Positions 7,213 to 13,116 of a DNA stretch of 13,116 nucleotides are shown piece after piece. Position numbers and translations under genes: made by a program. Below the pieces are notes generated by a model, which saw nothing but the letters and a program-made list of their open reading frames with translations, was not told the origin of the DNA and ran no database searches. Within the stretch, counting starts at the first letter, position 1, and every line of letters starts with the position of its first letter. Origin of the DNA: an uncultured Oscillospiraceae bacterium (GTDB lineage: Bacteria > Bacillota > Clostridia > Oscillospirales > Acutalibacteraceae); the NCBI GenBank assembly GCA_900549155.1, contig URNF01000046.1:1-13116 (forward strand). Direction: 5' to 3'.

Positions 7213-8593
7213 CTTCGGATACGGCTTTTTGGCACTTTCGGCGTGCCTGTTTGTCGGCATCGTGGTTTTGGGCGGCTGGTTTGTCGCAAGGGCTTTCGGC
7301 AGCTTTCGCGCAAAAGCACCCGCCGACTTCAAAACGGTTTTTGCCGTGCAGCGGTGCTATGACCGCATGCGGCGCAGCATGCGCATTCCCGGCAGCGTTT
7401 TGTATGTCAAAACGGCGCCGCCCGCAAGCGGCGGCACGCTGTATGACGAGGAAGCGCTGCGCGAGGTATATGATCATGTGGCGGAGCTGCTCATCACTTC
7501 CTTTGAACCGTCGAAAAACAGCATTGCCCGCTTTTCCGCCACCGATTTTGTCATTCTCACCCGTCTCGGCGAGACGCAGCTGACGCTGTGCACGGAACAG
7601 CTTGCGCGGGAACTGCTGCTGTTTTCCCGCATGAAGCCGCAGCTGCCGAAGGTGACGGTGCATGTCGGTGCCTATCTGATCCCTGCGGACGGCATCACAT
7701 TTGACGAGGCGGTTTCGCGGGCAAAGCTTGCCTGCTCGCAGGCGCGCAGCGCGGACATGGCGTATCTCGCGTGGGACTATCACCTGCAAAAAGCGCATGA
7801 CAACAAGGCGCAGATGGAGGAACAGTTCCGCACCGGCATCGAAAACAGCAACTTCTTTCTCGAATTCCAGCCGGTTATGGACATTGTCGACGGCACGGTC
7901 GTCGGCGGTGAGGTGCTGACGCGGCTGAGCGCCGACGCAAAGGTGATCCTGCCGACGGATTTTGTGCCGGTGATACAGGGACAGGCGCTGAGCGCGGAGT
8001 TTGACGGCTGTATCCTCGAAAAAAGCTGTCGGTGGCTGGCGGCGCACCGCGAGGTGTGCGATCAGCTGCAATATCTGTCGGTCAACTTTTCGCGCGAGAC
8101 CATCGCGCAGGAAAGCTTTGTCGCACATCTGCTGGAAACTCTGAAAAAATACGATGTGTCGCCCGCGTTTTTCGCGGTGGAGGTGCTGGAGGGCAAGTGC
8201 GACGACGCCGTTTTGTATGCCCTAAAGCTCCACTTAGAGGAGCTGCACGCGGCGGGGGTGCGCATTCTGCTTGACGATTTCGGCGAGGGCTATACATCCT
8301 TTGACGACCTGCAGAATTATCCCGTGGACATGATCAAGATCGGCAAAAGTCTCATCGATAATCTGTCCACCGCCATCGGTGTGCGTATTTTTGAAAGTGT
8401 GCTGCACATCGCCGAAAACCTGCATGTCCGCGTGGTGTGCGAGGGCGTCGAGACGTCCGAGCAGCTCGACATTCTCAGAAAACACGCATGCAGATATGTC
8501 CAGGGGTTTTATTTCTACCGTCCGATGAATTCCGATCAGTTTGAACGCGTGATCGGCAACACTGCCATGAAAAAAGGAGAGGGTCAACAATGA
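7205..8593 (+). CDS. Membrane-anchored degenerate GGDEF-EAL protein, probable c-di-GMP phosphodiesterase
   Basis: A 462-residue protein with one N-terminal membrane helix (about 7-29), a degenerate GGDEF-like domain (about 60-190) and a full EAL domain (about 205-455). At the GGDEF position the sequence is ARFSATDFVIL (SATDF 111-115), so no cyclase activity is expected. In the EAL domain the signature reads EVL (236-238) with the metal-binding Glu kept. Also kept are N294 (SVNFS), E326 and E329 (VEVLE), D357-D358 (DDFGEG), K378, E413 and E416 (EGVET) and Q433 (VQGFYF). The usual KID is KIG, so one conserved Asp is lost at 380. Hydrolysis of c-di-GMP to pGpG is likely but not certain because of that change. 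GGAGGTGA at 7191-7198, six bases before the ATG, is a near-ideal ribosome site. Coupling to the glycosyltransferase genes suggests local control of polysaccharide synthesis. Confidence 0.88.
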   Translation: MDSFGYGFLALSACLFVGIVVLGGWFVARAFGSFRAKAPADFKTVFAVQRCYDRMRRSMRIPGSVLYVKTAPPASGGTLYDEEALREVYDHVAELLITSFEPSKNSIARFSATDFVILTRLGETQLTLCTEQLARELLLFSRMKPQLPKVTVHVGAYLIPADGITFDEAVSRAKLACSQARSADMAYLAWDYHLQKAHDNKAQMEEQFRTGIENSNFFLEFQPVMDIVDGTVVGGEVLTRLSADAKVILPTDFVPVIQGQALSAEFDGCILEKSCRWLAAHREVCDQLQYLSVNFSRETIAQESFVAHLLETLKKYDVSPAFFAVEVLEGKCDDAVLYALKLHLEELHAAGVRILLDDFGEGYTSFDDLQNYPVDMIKIGKSLIDNLSTAIGVRIFESVLHIAENLHVRVVCEGVETSEQLDILRKHACRYVQGFYFYRPMNSDQFERVIGNTAMKKGEGQQ

Positions 8594-9306
8594 AGGTCAG
8601 CTTATTCGGGTACAATCGCAAGGAGACAGACAACTATTTCAACTATCTCAATCAGAACAATTCCGCGCTCACCGACGAGGTGGACACGCTGAAATCCTCG
8701 GTGGAAGAACTGAACCGTTCGGTGGAGGACCGTGAAAAGCTCCTTGACATGGACAAAAAGGAGATCGAGACCCTGCGGCAACAGCTGGAAGAAGCCAAGG
8801 CGCGTGAAGCGGACTATCAAAGCCGCATCGAGGAGCTGCAGGACAACGAGGCGGCATATCAGGGACAGATCGACGCGCTTCACCGCGAGCTGTCCGAAAC
8901 GGCGCAGAATGCGGATTCGACCGATAAGCTGGGCATCATTTTTGCCGTCGCCTATCGGGACATGGAAAACAAAAACAAAGCCGTCAGCGAAAAGATCAAG
9001 GCATATGCCAACATCATGTTCGACCGCATGCGCGCCTACAGGGAAGAGGTCGCGGGCATCGTGGACTCCGTGACGGAGATGCAGAACAAACAGCGCGAAG
9101 CGCTCATAAATCTCTGCAACGACGCAACAAAGCGGCTGGATGCGCTGGGCGAAGCCTCCGGCAGAACGATACAGGACATGGCGGCGATCGAAGCGGATCA
9201 GGGCGCCATCATCCGCGAGATCGATGCGATGGTGCAGCAGACCATCAAGACGGACGAGGGCAGCGACAGGCTGGAAGCGGGCAGCGTTTTCGGTATGCAC
9301 AGATAA
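8590..9306 (+). CDS. DivIVA-like coiled-coil protein
   Basis: A 238-residue soluble protein. Residues 4-34 (SLFGYNRKETDNYFNYLN onward) resemble the N-terminal membrane-targeting and first coiled-coil segment of DivIVA/GpsB proteins, which carry a G-Y-x-x-x-E/x-V/T-D motif. Residues about 25-105 are a long, highly charged coiled coil, followed by a second helical segment (about 115-220) with little proline or glycine. No enzymatic motif or membrane helix is visible. DivIVA proteins gather at curved membrane and recruit partners, so a scaffold that places the neighbouring c-di-GMP enzymes or the polysaccharide machinery is a reasonable inference. The start codon overlaps the EAL gene stop (ATGA), with AGGAGAGGG at 8575-8583, so the two are probably made in a coupled way. 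It is most likely not the housekeeping DivIVA, given its place inside this operon. Confidence 0.75.
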   Translation: MKVSLFGYNRKETDNYFNYLNQNNSALTDEVDTLKSSVEELNRSVEDREKLLDMDKKEIETLRQQLEEAKAREADYQSRIEELQDNEAAYQGQIDALHRELSETAQNADSTDKLGIIFAVAYRDMENKNKAVSEKIKAYANIMFDRMRAYREEVAGIVDSVTEMQNKQREALINLCNDATKRLDALGEASGRTIQDMAAIEADQGAIIREIDAMVQQTIKTDEGSDRLEAGSVFGMHR

Positions 9307-9337
9307 TCGGCACAGGAAATCACAAGAGGGTGTTATT

Positions 9338-10693
9338 GTGCGCAAAAAGAAAGATAAGAAACATATACGGCTTTTGACGATCAACCTGTCGTTTGTGCTG
9401 ATCGTTGCGGTGATCTCCGTCGGCGTTGTGGTGATCCACCACATTCTGCAGAAGGAATATGACACGGCGATACAGTCACAGCAAATGCTGGTGGCGTGTA
9501 ACGACGCCGCCAACACGCTGCAGGGTGAGTCGGACGCGCTGACGCTGTGCGCCGATGAATATGTTGACTCCGCGTCGACGTCTGCCTTGTGGCAATATTA
9601 CAGCATCATCGGCAACAAGCTGCGCGAACGGGAGCTGGAGCGGGCGGAGTCCTATGCGGTGGATTGCTCTTCGCTGCGGGAAGCGTTGGTGCTGTCGGAT
9701 GAGCTGTCGCGGCGCGAAACGCACGCATTTGCTCTGATCGCGCAGGCAAACGGTACGATCGACACCGCACCGGAGCAGGTGCGCAGCTATGCGCTGTCGG
9801 CGGTGGAGATGCAGAAAACCGCCGCGGAAAAGACGACGCTTGCGCAGCATCTTGTTCACGGCAGCGAGTATAATTCGTATAAAAAGCGGATCTATCAGAA
9901 GATCGACGCGTTTCAGACGGATGTGCTGGCGGTGGCACAGCGTCATGTCATCCGCGAAACAAAACTTTTCAAGCATTCGCTGAACTATCTGCACATCATC
10001 ACGGCGACGGGAAATGTCCTGATGGTGCTCATGGCGATTGTACTGTATAAAAAAGTCACGGTGGTGCTGCGGGACTATATCGCATCCGTCGAGGGCGGGC
10101 AGTCGATGGAAGAACGCGGCACGGCGGAAATGCGGTATCTTGCGCGGGTGTTCAATGCCTATCTTTCTTTGCAGAAAAGGGAAAAAGCGGCGCTGCGCAA
10201 AAAGGCAAACATCGATCCGCTGACGCAGATCGGCAATCGGCGGGCACTGGTGGATTTTGTGACCGCACAGCTGGATACGGCGGGAGAAAGCGGCGTATTT
10301 CTCTTTTTGGACGTGGACGATTTCAAGCAGATCAACGACACCTATGGGCATGACACCGGCGATCTGGTGCTGCGGCACTTGGCAAATGAGATCGCAGAGA
10401 CGCTGACGGAAACGGAAACGGTCGGTCGGCTGGGCGGCGACGAATTTGCCGTGTGGCTGGATGTGCGCGGCGCGGATGCGGCGGCTGCCGTCGAAAAGCG
10501 CGTCGCCGCGTGGAGCGGCAGCGTGCTGTGCAAAAACGGCGCAGAGCCGACCGTATCACTGAGTGTCGGTGCCGTTTTCTGCAAGGCGGGCGACAGCTAT
10601 AGCGAGGTGTTCAAGCGCGCCGATCTTGCGCTGTATCACCAAAAGCGCAACGGCAAGGGCGGTTGCACCTTCTTTGAGGATATAGAACAATAA
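9338..10693 (+). CDS. Membrane diguanylate cyclase with extracytoplasmic sensor domain
   Basis: A 451-residue protein with membrane helices at about 13-37 and 217-237. These enclose a helical-looking extracytoplasmic domain of about 180 residues that I do not recognise. The cytoplasmic GGDEF domain (about 289-448) is complete: IDPLTQIGNRRAL (292-304), FLDVDDFKQINDTYGHDTGD (metal-binding D325) and RLGGDEF with GGDEF at 366-370. It should join two GTP into c-di-GMP. The inhibitory-site position RxxD is TETE (357-360), so ordinary product inhibition is probably absent. The start is set at GTG 9338 because AGAGGGTG lies just upstream and the protein then begins with a basic tail before the first helix; the frame is open further upstream into the preceding gene but without a ribosome site. 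It is the last gene of the operon and sits 31 bases after the DivIVA-like gene. Confidence 0.93.
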   Translation: MRKKKDKKHIRLLTINLSFVLIVAVISVGVVVIHHILQKEYDTAIQSQQMLVACNDAANTLQGESDALTLCADEYVDSASTSALWQYYSIIGNKLRERELERAESYAVDCSSLREALVLSDELSRRETHAFALIAQANGTIDTAPEQVRSYALSAVEMQKTAAEKTTLAQHLVHGSEYNSYKKRIYQKIDAFQTDVLAVAQRHVIRETKLFKHSLNYLHIITATGNVLMVLMAIVLYKKVTVVLRDYIASVEGGQSMEERGTAEMRYLARVFNAYLSLQKREKAALRKKANIDPLTQIGNRRALVDFVTAQLDTAGESGVFLFLDVDDFKQINDTYGHDTGDLVLRHLANEIAETLTETETVGRLGGDEFAVWLDVRGADAAAAVEKRVAAWSGSVLCKNGAEPTVSLSVGAVFCKAGDSYSEVFKRADLALYHQKRNGKGGCTFFEDIEQ

Positions 10694-10699
10694 AACATG

Positions 10700-10738
10700 A
10701 AAACACGCCGTAAGGGCAAATCCCTTACGGCGTGTTTT
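10700..10738. terminator. Bidirectional intrinsic terminator hairpin
   Basis: A perfect 17-bp inverted repeat (10700-10716 with 10722-10738) closes a 5-base loop, CAAAT. The base of the stem is AAAA/TTTT, giving a T-run at the 3' edge in both orientations. It starts six bases after the stop codon of the cyclase gene and serves the convergent AraC-type gene from the other side. The right arm also encodes the last four residues and the TAA stop (10725-10727, read on the - strand) of the AraC-type gene. Confidence 0.9.
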
Positions 10739-11555
10739 CTGTGTCGCCTGAACGCACGCGTGACGGCGCCTTTCCGGTGAGCTTTTTATAGGTGCGGGAA
10801 AAATAGCTGAGATCCTTGAAGCCGCACCGAAAACAGGTCTCGGTCACGCCGACGCCTTCCTGCAGCAGCGCGGTCGCGCGCTCGATGCGCACGGAATTGA
10901 GATAGTGCAGAAAGCTCATGCCGGTCACCCGCTTGAATTCGTGCGAAAAATAGTAAAGGCTGAAGCCGGCGATCTCCGCTGCCTGTGCCAGTGTGAGCGG
11001 GTCGGCATAATAGTTTTTGACATACAGCATGACCTTTTTCACCTCGGCGGATGCGCTGTCGCTTTTGACGCCGATCGGCGCTGCCGCATGGTGCTGCGCC
11101 ATATACAAAAGAAACTGCAAAACGGCAACGCGTATGCGCAGCACGTCAAGCGGCGGGTCTGCGGCGGCACAGGCGTCGGCGGCAGCGCAAAACAGCTTTG
11201 TCGCAACGGGGTCATTCGCGTCGGCGGTGAAATGCATCTGTTCGTCCATGAGCCCGTTTTCGTTGCAGAAGCTGACATCCACGATCAGACAGTCATAGTG
11301 AAGCGTCTCAGCAGCATTGTTTTCCACACGGTGCAGCTCACCGGGCGGCACACACAGCAGCGTCCCCGCCGAAAAGGCATACCAGTCGGAAGCGATCAGG
11401 ACGCGCCCTTTCCCGCTGCGGCAAAGGAGAAATTCCGGATTTTCATGCCAGTGCAGCATTCCCCATGTGTCGTTGAGCGTGTCCCGATGGAAGATAAAGG
11501 GCAACAGCTTTCCCAGAAAAAGGCGGTTTTCATGTTTTTCGTATCGTACATCCAT
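10725..11555 (-). CDS. AraC-family transcriptional regulator with N-terminal cupin
   Basis: A 276-residue regulator. The N-terminal part holds a small cupin-type ligand pocket (about 30-80: HWHENPEFLLCRSGKGRV, then AGTLLCVPPGELHRVEN). The C-terminal 100 residues form the double helix-turn-helix of AraC/XylS proteins: LTLAQAAEIAGFSLYYFSHEFKRVTGMSF (188-215), and GVGVTETCFRCGFKDLSYFSRTYKKLTG (234-261). Start at 11555 is chosen because TTTGGAGAA lies seven bases upstream on the - strand; the same frame stays open far upstream through the divergent gene, but that part is not coding. It is divergent from the TIM-barrel and dehydrogenase genes, so it most likely senses a sugar or related compound and controls them. 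The stop codon lies inside the terminator stem. Confidence 0.92.
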   Translation of the reverse strand: MDVRYEKHENRLFLGKLLPFIFHRDTLNDTWGMLHWHENPEFLLCRSGKGRVLIASDWYAFSAGTLLCVPPGELHRVENNAAETLHYDCLIVDVSFCNENGLMDEQMHFTADANDPVATKLFCAAADACAAADPPLDVLRIRVAVLQFLLYMAQHHAAAPIGVKSDSASAEVKKVMLYVKNYYADPLTLAQAAEIAGFSLYYFSHEFKRVTGMSFLHYLNSVRIERATALLQEGVGVTETCFRCGFKDLSYFSRTYKKLTGKAPSRVRSGDTENTP

Positions 11556-11675
11556 GCGGTTTCTCCAAAAAGCAATATCGGTCAAATTTTTGACTAAAAA
11601 ACGCATTGTATTTCGCTTAAATACAGTATATGATGCAATTAGAGTAAAATCAAGAAAAAAGTTTGGAGGATGCTT
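11556..11675. promoter_or_regulatory. Divergent intergenic control region with two palindromes and a candidate promoter
   Basis: This AT-rich gap contrasts with the GC-rich genes around it. Two inverted repeats are visible: GTCAAA-TT-TTTGAC (11581-11594) and TGTATTT-CGCTT-AAATACA (11607-11625). For the + strand genes, a candidate promoter is TTGTAT (11606-11611), a 17-base spacer, then TATGAT (11629-11634), giving a leader of roughly 35 bases. The second palindrome lies in that spacer, so a protein bound there would affect the promoter. A - strand promoter for the regulator is not clear; TACAAT (complement of 11605-11610) is a possible -10 without a good -35. Operator function is inferred. 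Confidence 0.5.
11665..11669 (+). promoter_or_regulatory. Ribosome binding site deciding the TIM-barrel gene start
   Basis: GGAGG lies directly against an in-frame ATG at 11670 but six bases from the next ATG at 11676. The spacing selects 11676 as the start. Confidence 0.8.
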
Positions 11676-12530
11676 ATGTATACGTTTCCGATAGGTGTCA
11701 TGCTCGACTCTTTCCGTCTGCCCACCGACGAGGCGCTGGATGCCGCGAAAGCGCTCGGTGCTTCCGGTATTCAGATGTATGCCGTGTCGGGCGACCACAC
11801 ACCCGACGCGCTGACTGCCGAAAAGCGCAGAGAGCTTCTGAAAAAGGTGAAAGCGCGCGGACTGGTCTTTTCGGCGCTGTGCGGCGATCTCGGCAAAGGC
11901 TTCGGCAATCGGGAGAAAAATCCCGCACTGATCGAAACATCCAAACGCATTTTGGACTTGGCGCAGGATCTCGGCACCAACGTGGTGACGACGCACATCG
12001 GCGTTGTGCCGAGCGATCCCGAAAACGAACGGTATAAGATCATGTCGGAGGCGTGCTTCACACTGAGCCAGTATGCCGACAGCATGGGCGCGCATTTCGC
12101 GATCGAGACCGGACCGGAAACGAGCGCCACGCTGAAGCGCTTTTTGGATCAGCTGGGATCGACGGGCGTCGGCGTCAATCTCGATCCCGCCAACCTCGTG
12201 ATGGTGACGGGAGACGATCCTGTGGGCGCGGTACATAATCTGAAAAAGTATATTGTTCACACCCACGCCAAAGACGGCAACATGCTCAAAAAGGGCGATC
12301 CCGAGCAGATCTACGGCGTGACCCCCATGCCGGAGGACATGAAACATATTCCGTTTTTCGAGGAAGTGCCGCTGGGCACGGGGTCGGTGGATTTCCCCGC
12401 TTATCTGCGGGCACTGGAAGAGATCGGCTATAAAGGCTATCTGACCGTCGAGCGTGAGGTGGGGGACGACCCCGCCGCTGACATCGGCGCGGCGGTTGCA
12501 TTTTTGAAAAAGACGATAAAGGAGTGCTGA
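11676..12530 (+). CDS. Sugar phosphate isomerase/epimerase-like TIM-barrel protein (AP endonuclease 2 / xylose isomerase-like family)
   Basis: A 284-residue single-domain TIM barrel. Family metal-site residues can be placed: H107 (VTTHIG), E144 (FAIETGPE), D170 (GVNLDPANL), H195/H197 (VHTHAKDG) and E259 (LTVERE). The PLGTGSVDFPAYLRALEEIGYKGYLTVE block (232-259) is the usual C-terminal signature. Members interconvert sugars, inositols or keto-sugars with a divalent metal; the exact substrate is not readable. The start is ATG 11676, with GGAGG six bases before it. The next gene, a Gfo/Idh/MocA dehydrogenase, starts 2 bases after the stop, a common pairing in pathways where a sugar or inositol is oxidised and then isomerised. 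The AraC-type gene upstream is probably its regulator. Confidence 0.88.
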   Translation: MYTFPIGVMLDSFRLPTDEALDAAKALGASGIQMYAVSGDHTPDALTAEKRRELLKKVKARGLVFSALCGDLGKGFGNREKNPALIETSKRILDLAQDLGTNVVTTHIGVVPSDPENERYKIMSEACFTLSQYADSMGAHFAIETGPETSATLKRFLDQLGSTGVGVNLDPANLVMVTGDDPVGAVHNLKKYIVHTHAKDGNMLKKGDPEQIYGVTPMPEDMKHIPFFEEVPLGTGSVDFPAYLRALEEIGYKGYLTVEREVGDDPAADIGAAVAFLKKTIKEC

Positions 12531-12532
12531 AA

Positions 12533-13116
12533 ATGGAAAAGAAACTGAAAGTGGGCGTTGTCGGTGTCGGCAACATTGCGCAAAGTCACATCGCTGCCTA
12601 TCTGGCGGATCCGCATGCGGAGCTGTATGCGCTGTGCGACATCAACGAGGAGCGTCTGAAAAAGAACGGCGAAAAATACGGCATCACCCGTTTGTATACC
12701 GACGTCGAGGAAATGGTAAAGCTGGAGGAGCTGGACGCCGTGAGCATCTGCACCTGGAACTGCGCTCATGCGCAGTGTGCCATTGCTGCGCTCAATGCGG
12801 GCAAGCATGTGCTGTGTGAAAAGCCGATGGCGCTGAACGCTGCACAGGCGGAGGAAATGAAAGCGGCGGCAGAACGCGCGGGAAAGCTTCTCATGATCGG
12901 CTTTGTGCGCCGCTACGGCAACGATATGCACATCCTGAAAGAGTTTATTGACAGCGATGCGCTGGGCGATGTCTACTATGCCAAGGCGACCTATCTGCGC
13001 CGCAACGGCAACCCCGGCGGCTGGTTCTGTGACAAGGCGCGCTCCGGCGGCGGACCGCTCATCGACCTCGGCGTGCATGTGATCGATTTTGTGCGCTATG
13101 CCATGGGCAACCCGAA
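12533..13116 (+). CDS. Gfo/Idh/MocA family NAD(P)-dependent oxidoreductase (3' partial)
   Basis: The first 194 residues are visible and the gene runs off the right edge. The N-terminal Rossmann domain has VGVVGVGNIAQSHI (7-20) as the dinucleotide-binding loop and an acidic LCDIN turn (34-38), suggesting a preference for NAD. The catalytic-lysine motif CEKPMALN (95-102, K97) and the start of the second domain with SGGGPLIDLGVHVID (171-185, H182) follow. Enzymes of this family oxidise or reduce hydroxyl groups of sugars, inositols or their derivatives. ATG 12533 has AAAGGAG (12518-12524) at good spacing and begins 2 bases after the stop of the TIM-barrel gene, so both are likely co-transcribed. 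The substrate is unknown. Confidence 0.93.
   Translation, partial: MEKKLKVGVVGVGNIAQSHIAAYLADPHAELYALCDINEERLKKNGEKYGITRLYTDVEEMVKLEELDAVSICTWNCAHAQCAIAALNAGKHVLCEKPMALNAAQAEEMKAAAERAGKLLMIGFVRRYGNDMHILKEFIDSDALGDVYYAKATYLRRNGNPGGWFCDKARSGGGPLIDLGVHVIDFVRYAMGNP

Noticed and set aside
7064..8128. Long open frame on the - strand (354 codons) opposite the GT2 and EAL genes
   Set aside because: It mirrors two well-recognised + strand genes, has no domain or ribosome site, and its His/Arg/Ala-rich composition is typical of the complement of GC-rich coding DNA.
9140..9337. Upstream extension of the cyclase frame into the DivIVA-like gene
   Set aside because: Translation there is Arg/Ser-rich and out of frame with the recognised coiled coil. 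GTG 9338 has its own ribosome site and gives the expected basic tail before the first membrane helix.
8602..9516. Long - strand open frame opposite the DivIVA-like gene
   Set aside because: Leu/Val/His/Arg-rich complement of a charged coiled coil; no recognisable motif and no transcription signals.
9476..10378. Long - strand open frame opposite the diguanylate cyclase
   Set aside because: Complement of a gene with a clear GGDEF domain; low-complexity His/Arg-rich composition.
11556..12347. Possible 260-residue N-terminal extension of the AraC-type regulator
   Set aside because: It runs antisense through the TIM-barrel gene and across the AT-rich control region. The GGAG site before 11555 and the normal AraC length support the shorter protein.
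1..13116. Mobile elements, CRISPR arrays, tRNA or rRNA genes, riboswitch-like leaders
   Set aside because: No transposase, regularly spaced repeats, cloverleaf or conserved leader motif was seen by reading; small structured RNAs cannot be fully excluded without covariance-model searches.

Overview
The window looks like a chromosomal segment of a low-oxygen Gram-positive bacterium, most likely a GC-rich member of the Clostridia (Oscillospiraceae/Ruminococcaceae type). The grounds are strong GGAGG-type ribosome binding sites, a DivIVA-like coiled-coil protein, GC-rich third codon positions, and Clostridia-like AraC/TIM-barrel/Gfo-Idh-MocA genes. The organism call is an inference from style, not from a marker gene.

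Region 1 (1-10693, all + strand) reads as one operon. Genes overlap or lie within about 35 bases of each other, and no internal terminator is visible. It opens with the 3' part of a membrane protein that has a large extracytoplasmic Wzz-like domain, one C-terminal membrane helix and a degenerate cytoplasmic GGDEF domain. Next come a Wzy/O-antigen-ligase-type polymerase, a GT4 glycosyltransferase and three GT2 glycosyltransferases. The last three genes form a cyclic-di-GMP block: a membrane-anchored degenerate GGDEF-EAL phosphodiesterase candidate, a DivIVA-like coiled-coil protein, and a two-helix membrane diguanylate cyclase with an intact GGDEF motif. The likely job is assembly of a Wzy-dependent surface or extracellular polysaccharide, with c-di-GMP synthesis and breakdown encoded in the same transcript. 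No initiating sugar-phosphate transferase, flippase or tyrosine kinase is in view; they may lie upstream.

Region 2 (10694-10740) is a perfect 17-bp stem hairpin between convergent genes, apparently a bidirectional terminator. It contains the stop codon of the gene on the other strand.

Region 3 (10725-13116) is a separate sugar-use locus. A cupin-AraC regulator (- strand) is divergent from a xylose-isomerase-like TIM-barrel protein and a Gfo/Idh/MocA dehydrogenase (cut by the window end). The 120-bp gap between the divergent genes holds two palindromes and a candidate promoter.

No tRNA, rRNA, CRISPR array, insertion sequence or attachment site was seen. No gene-free stretch exceeds about 120 bases.
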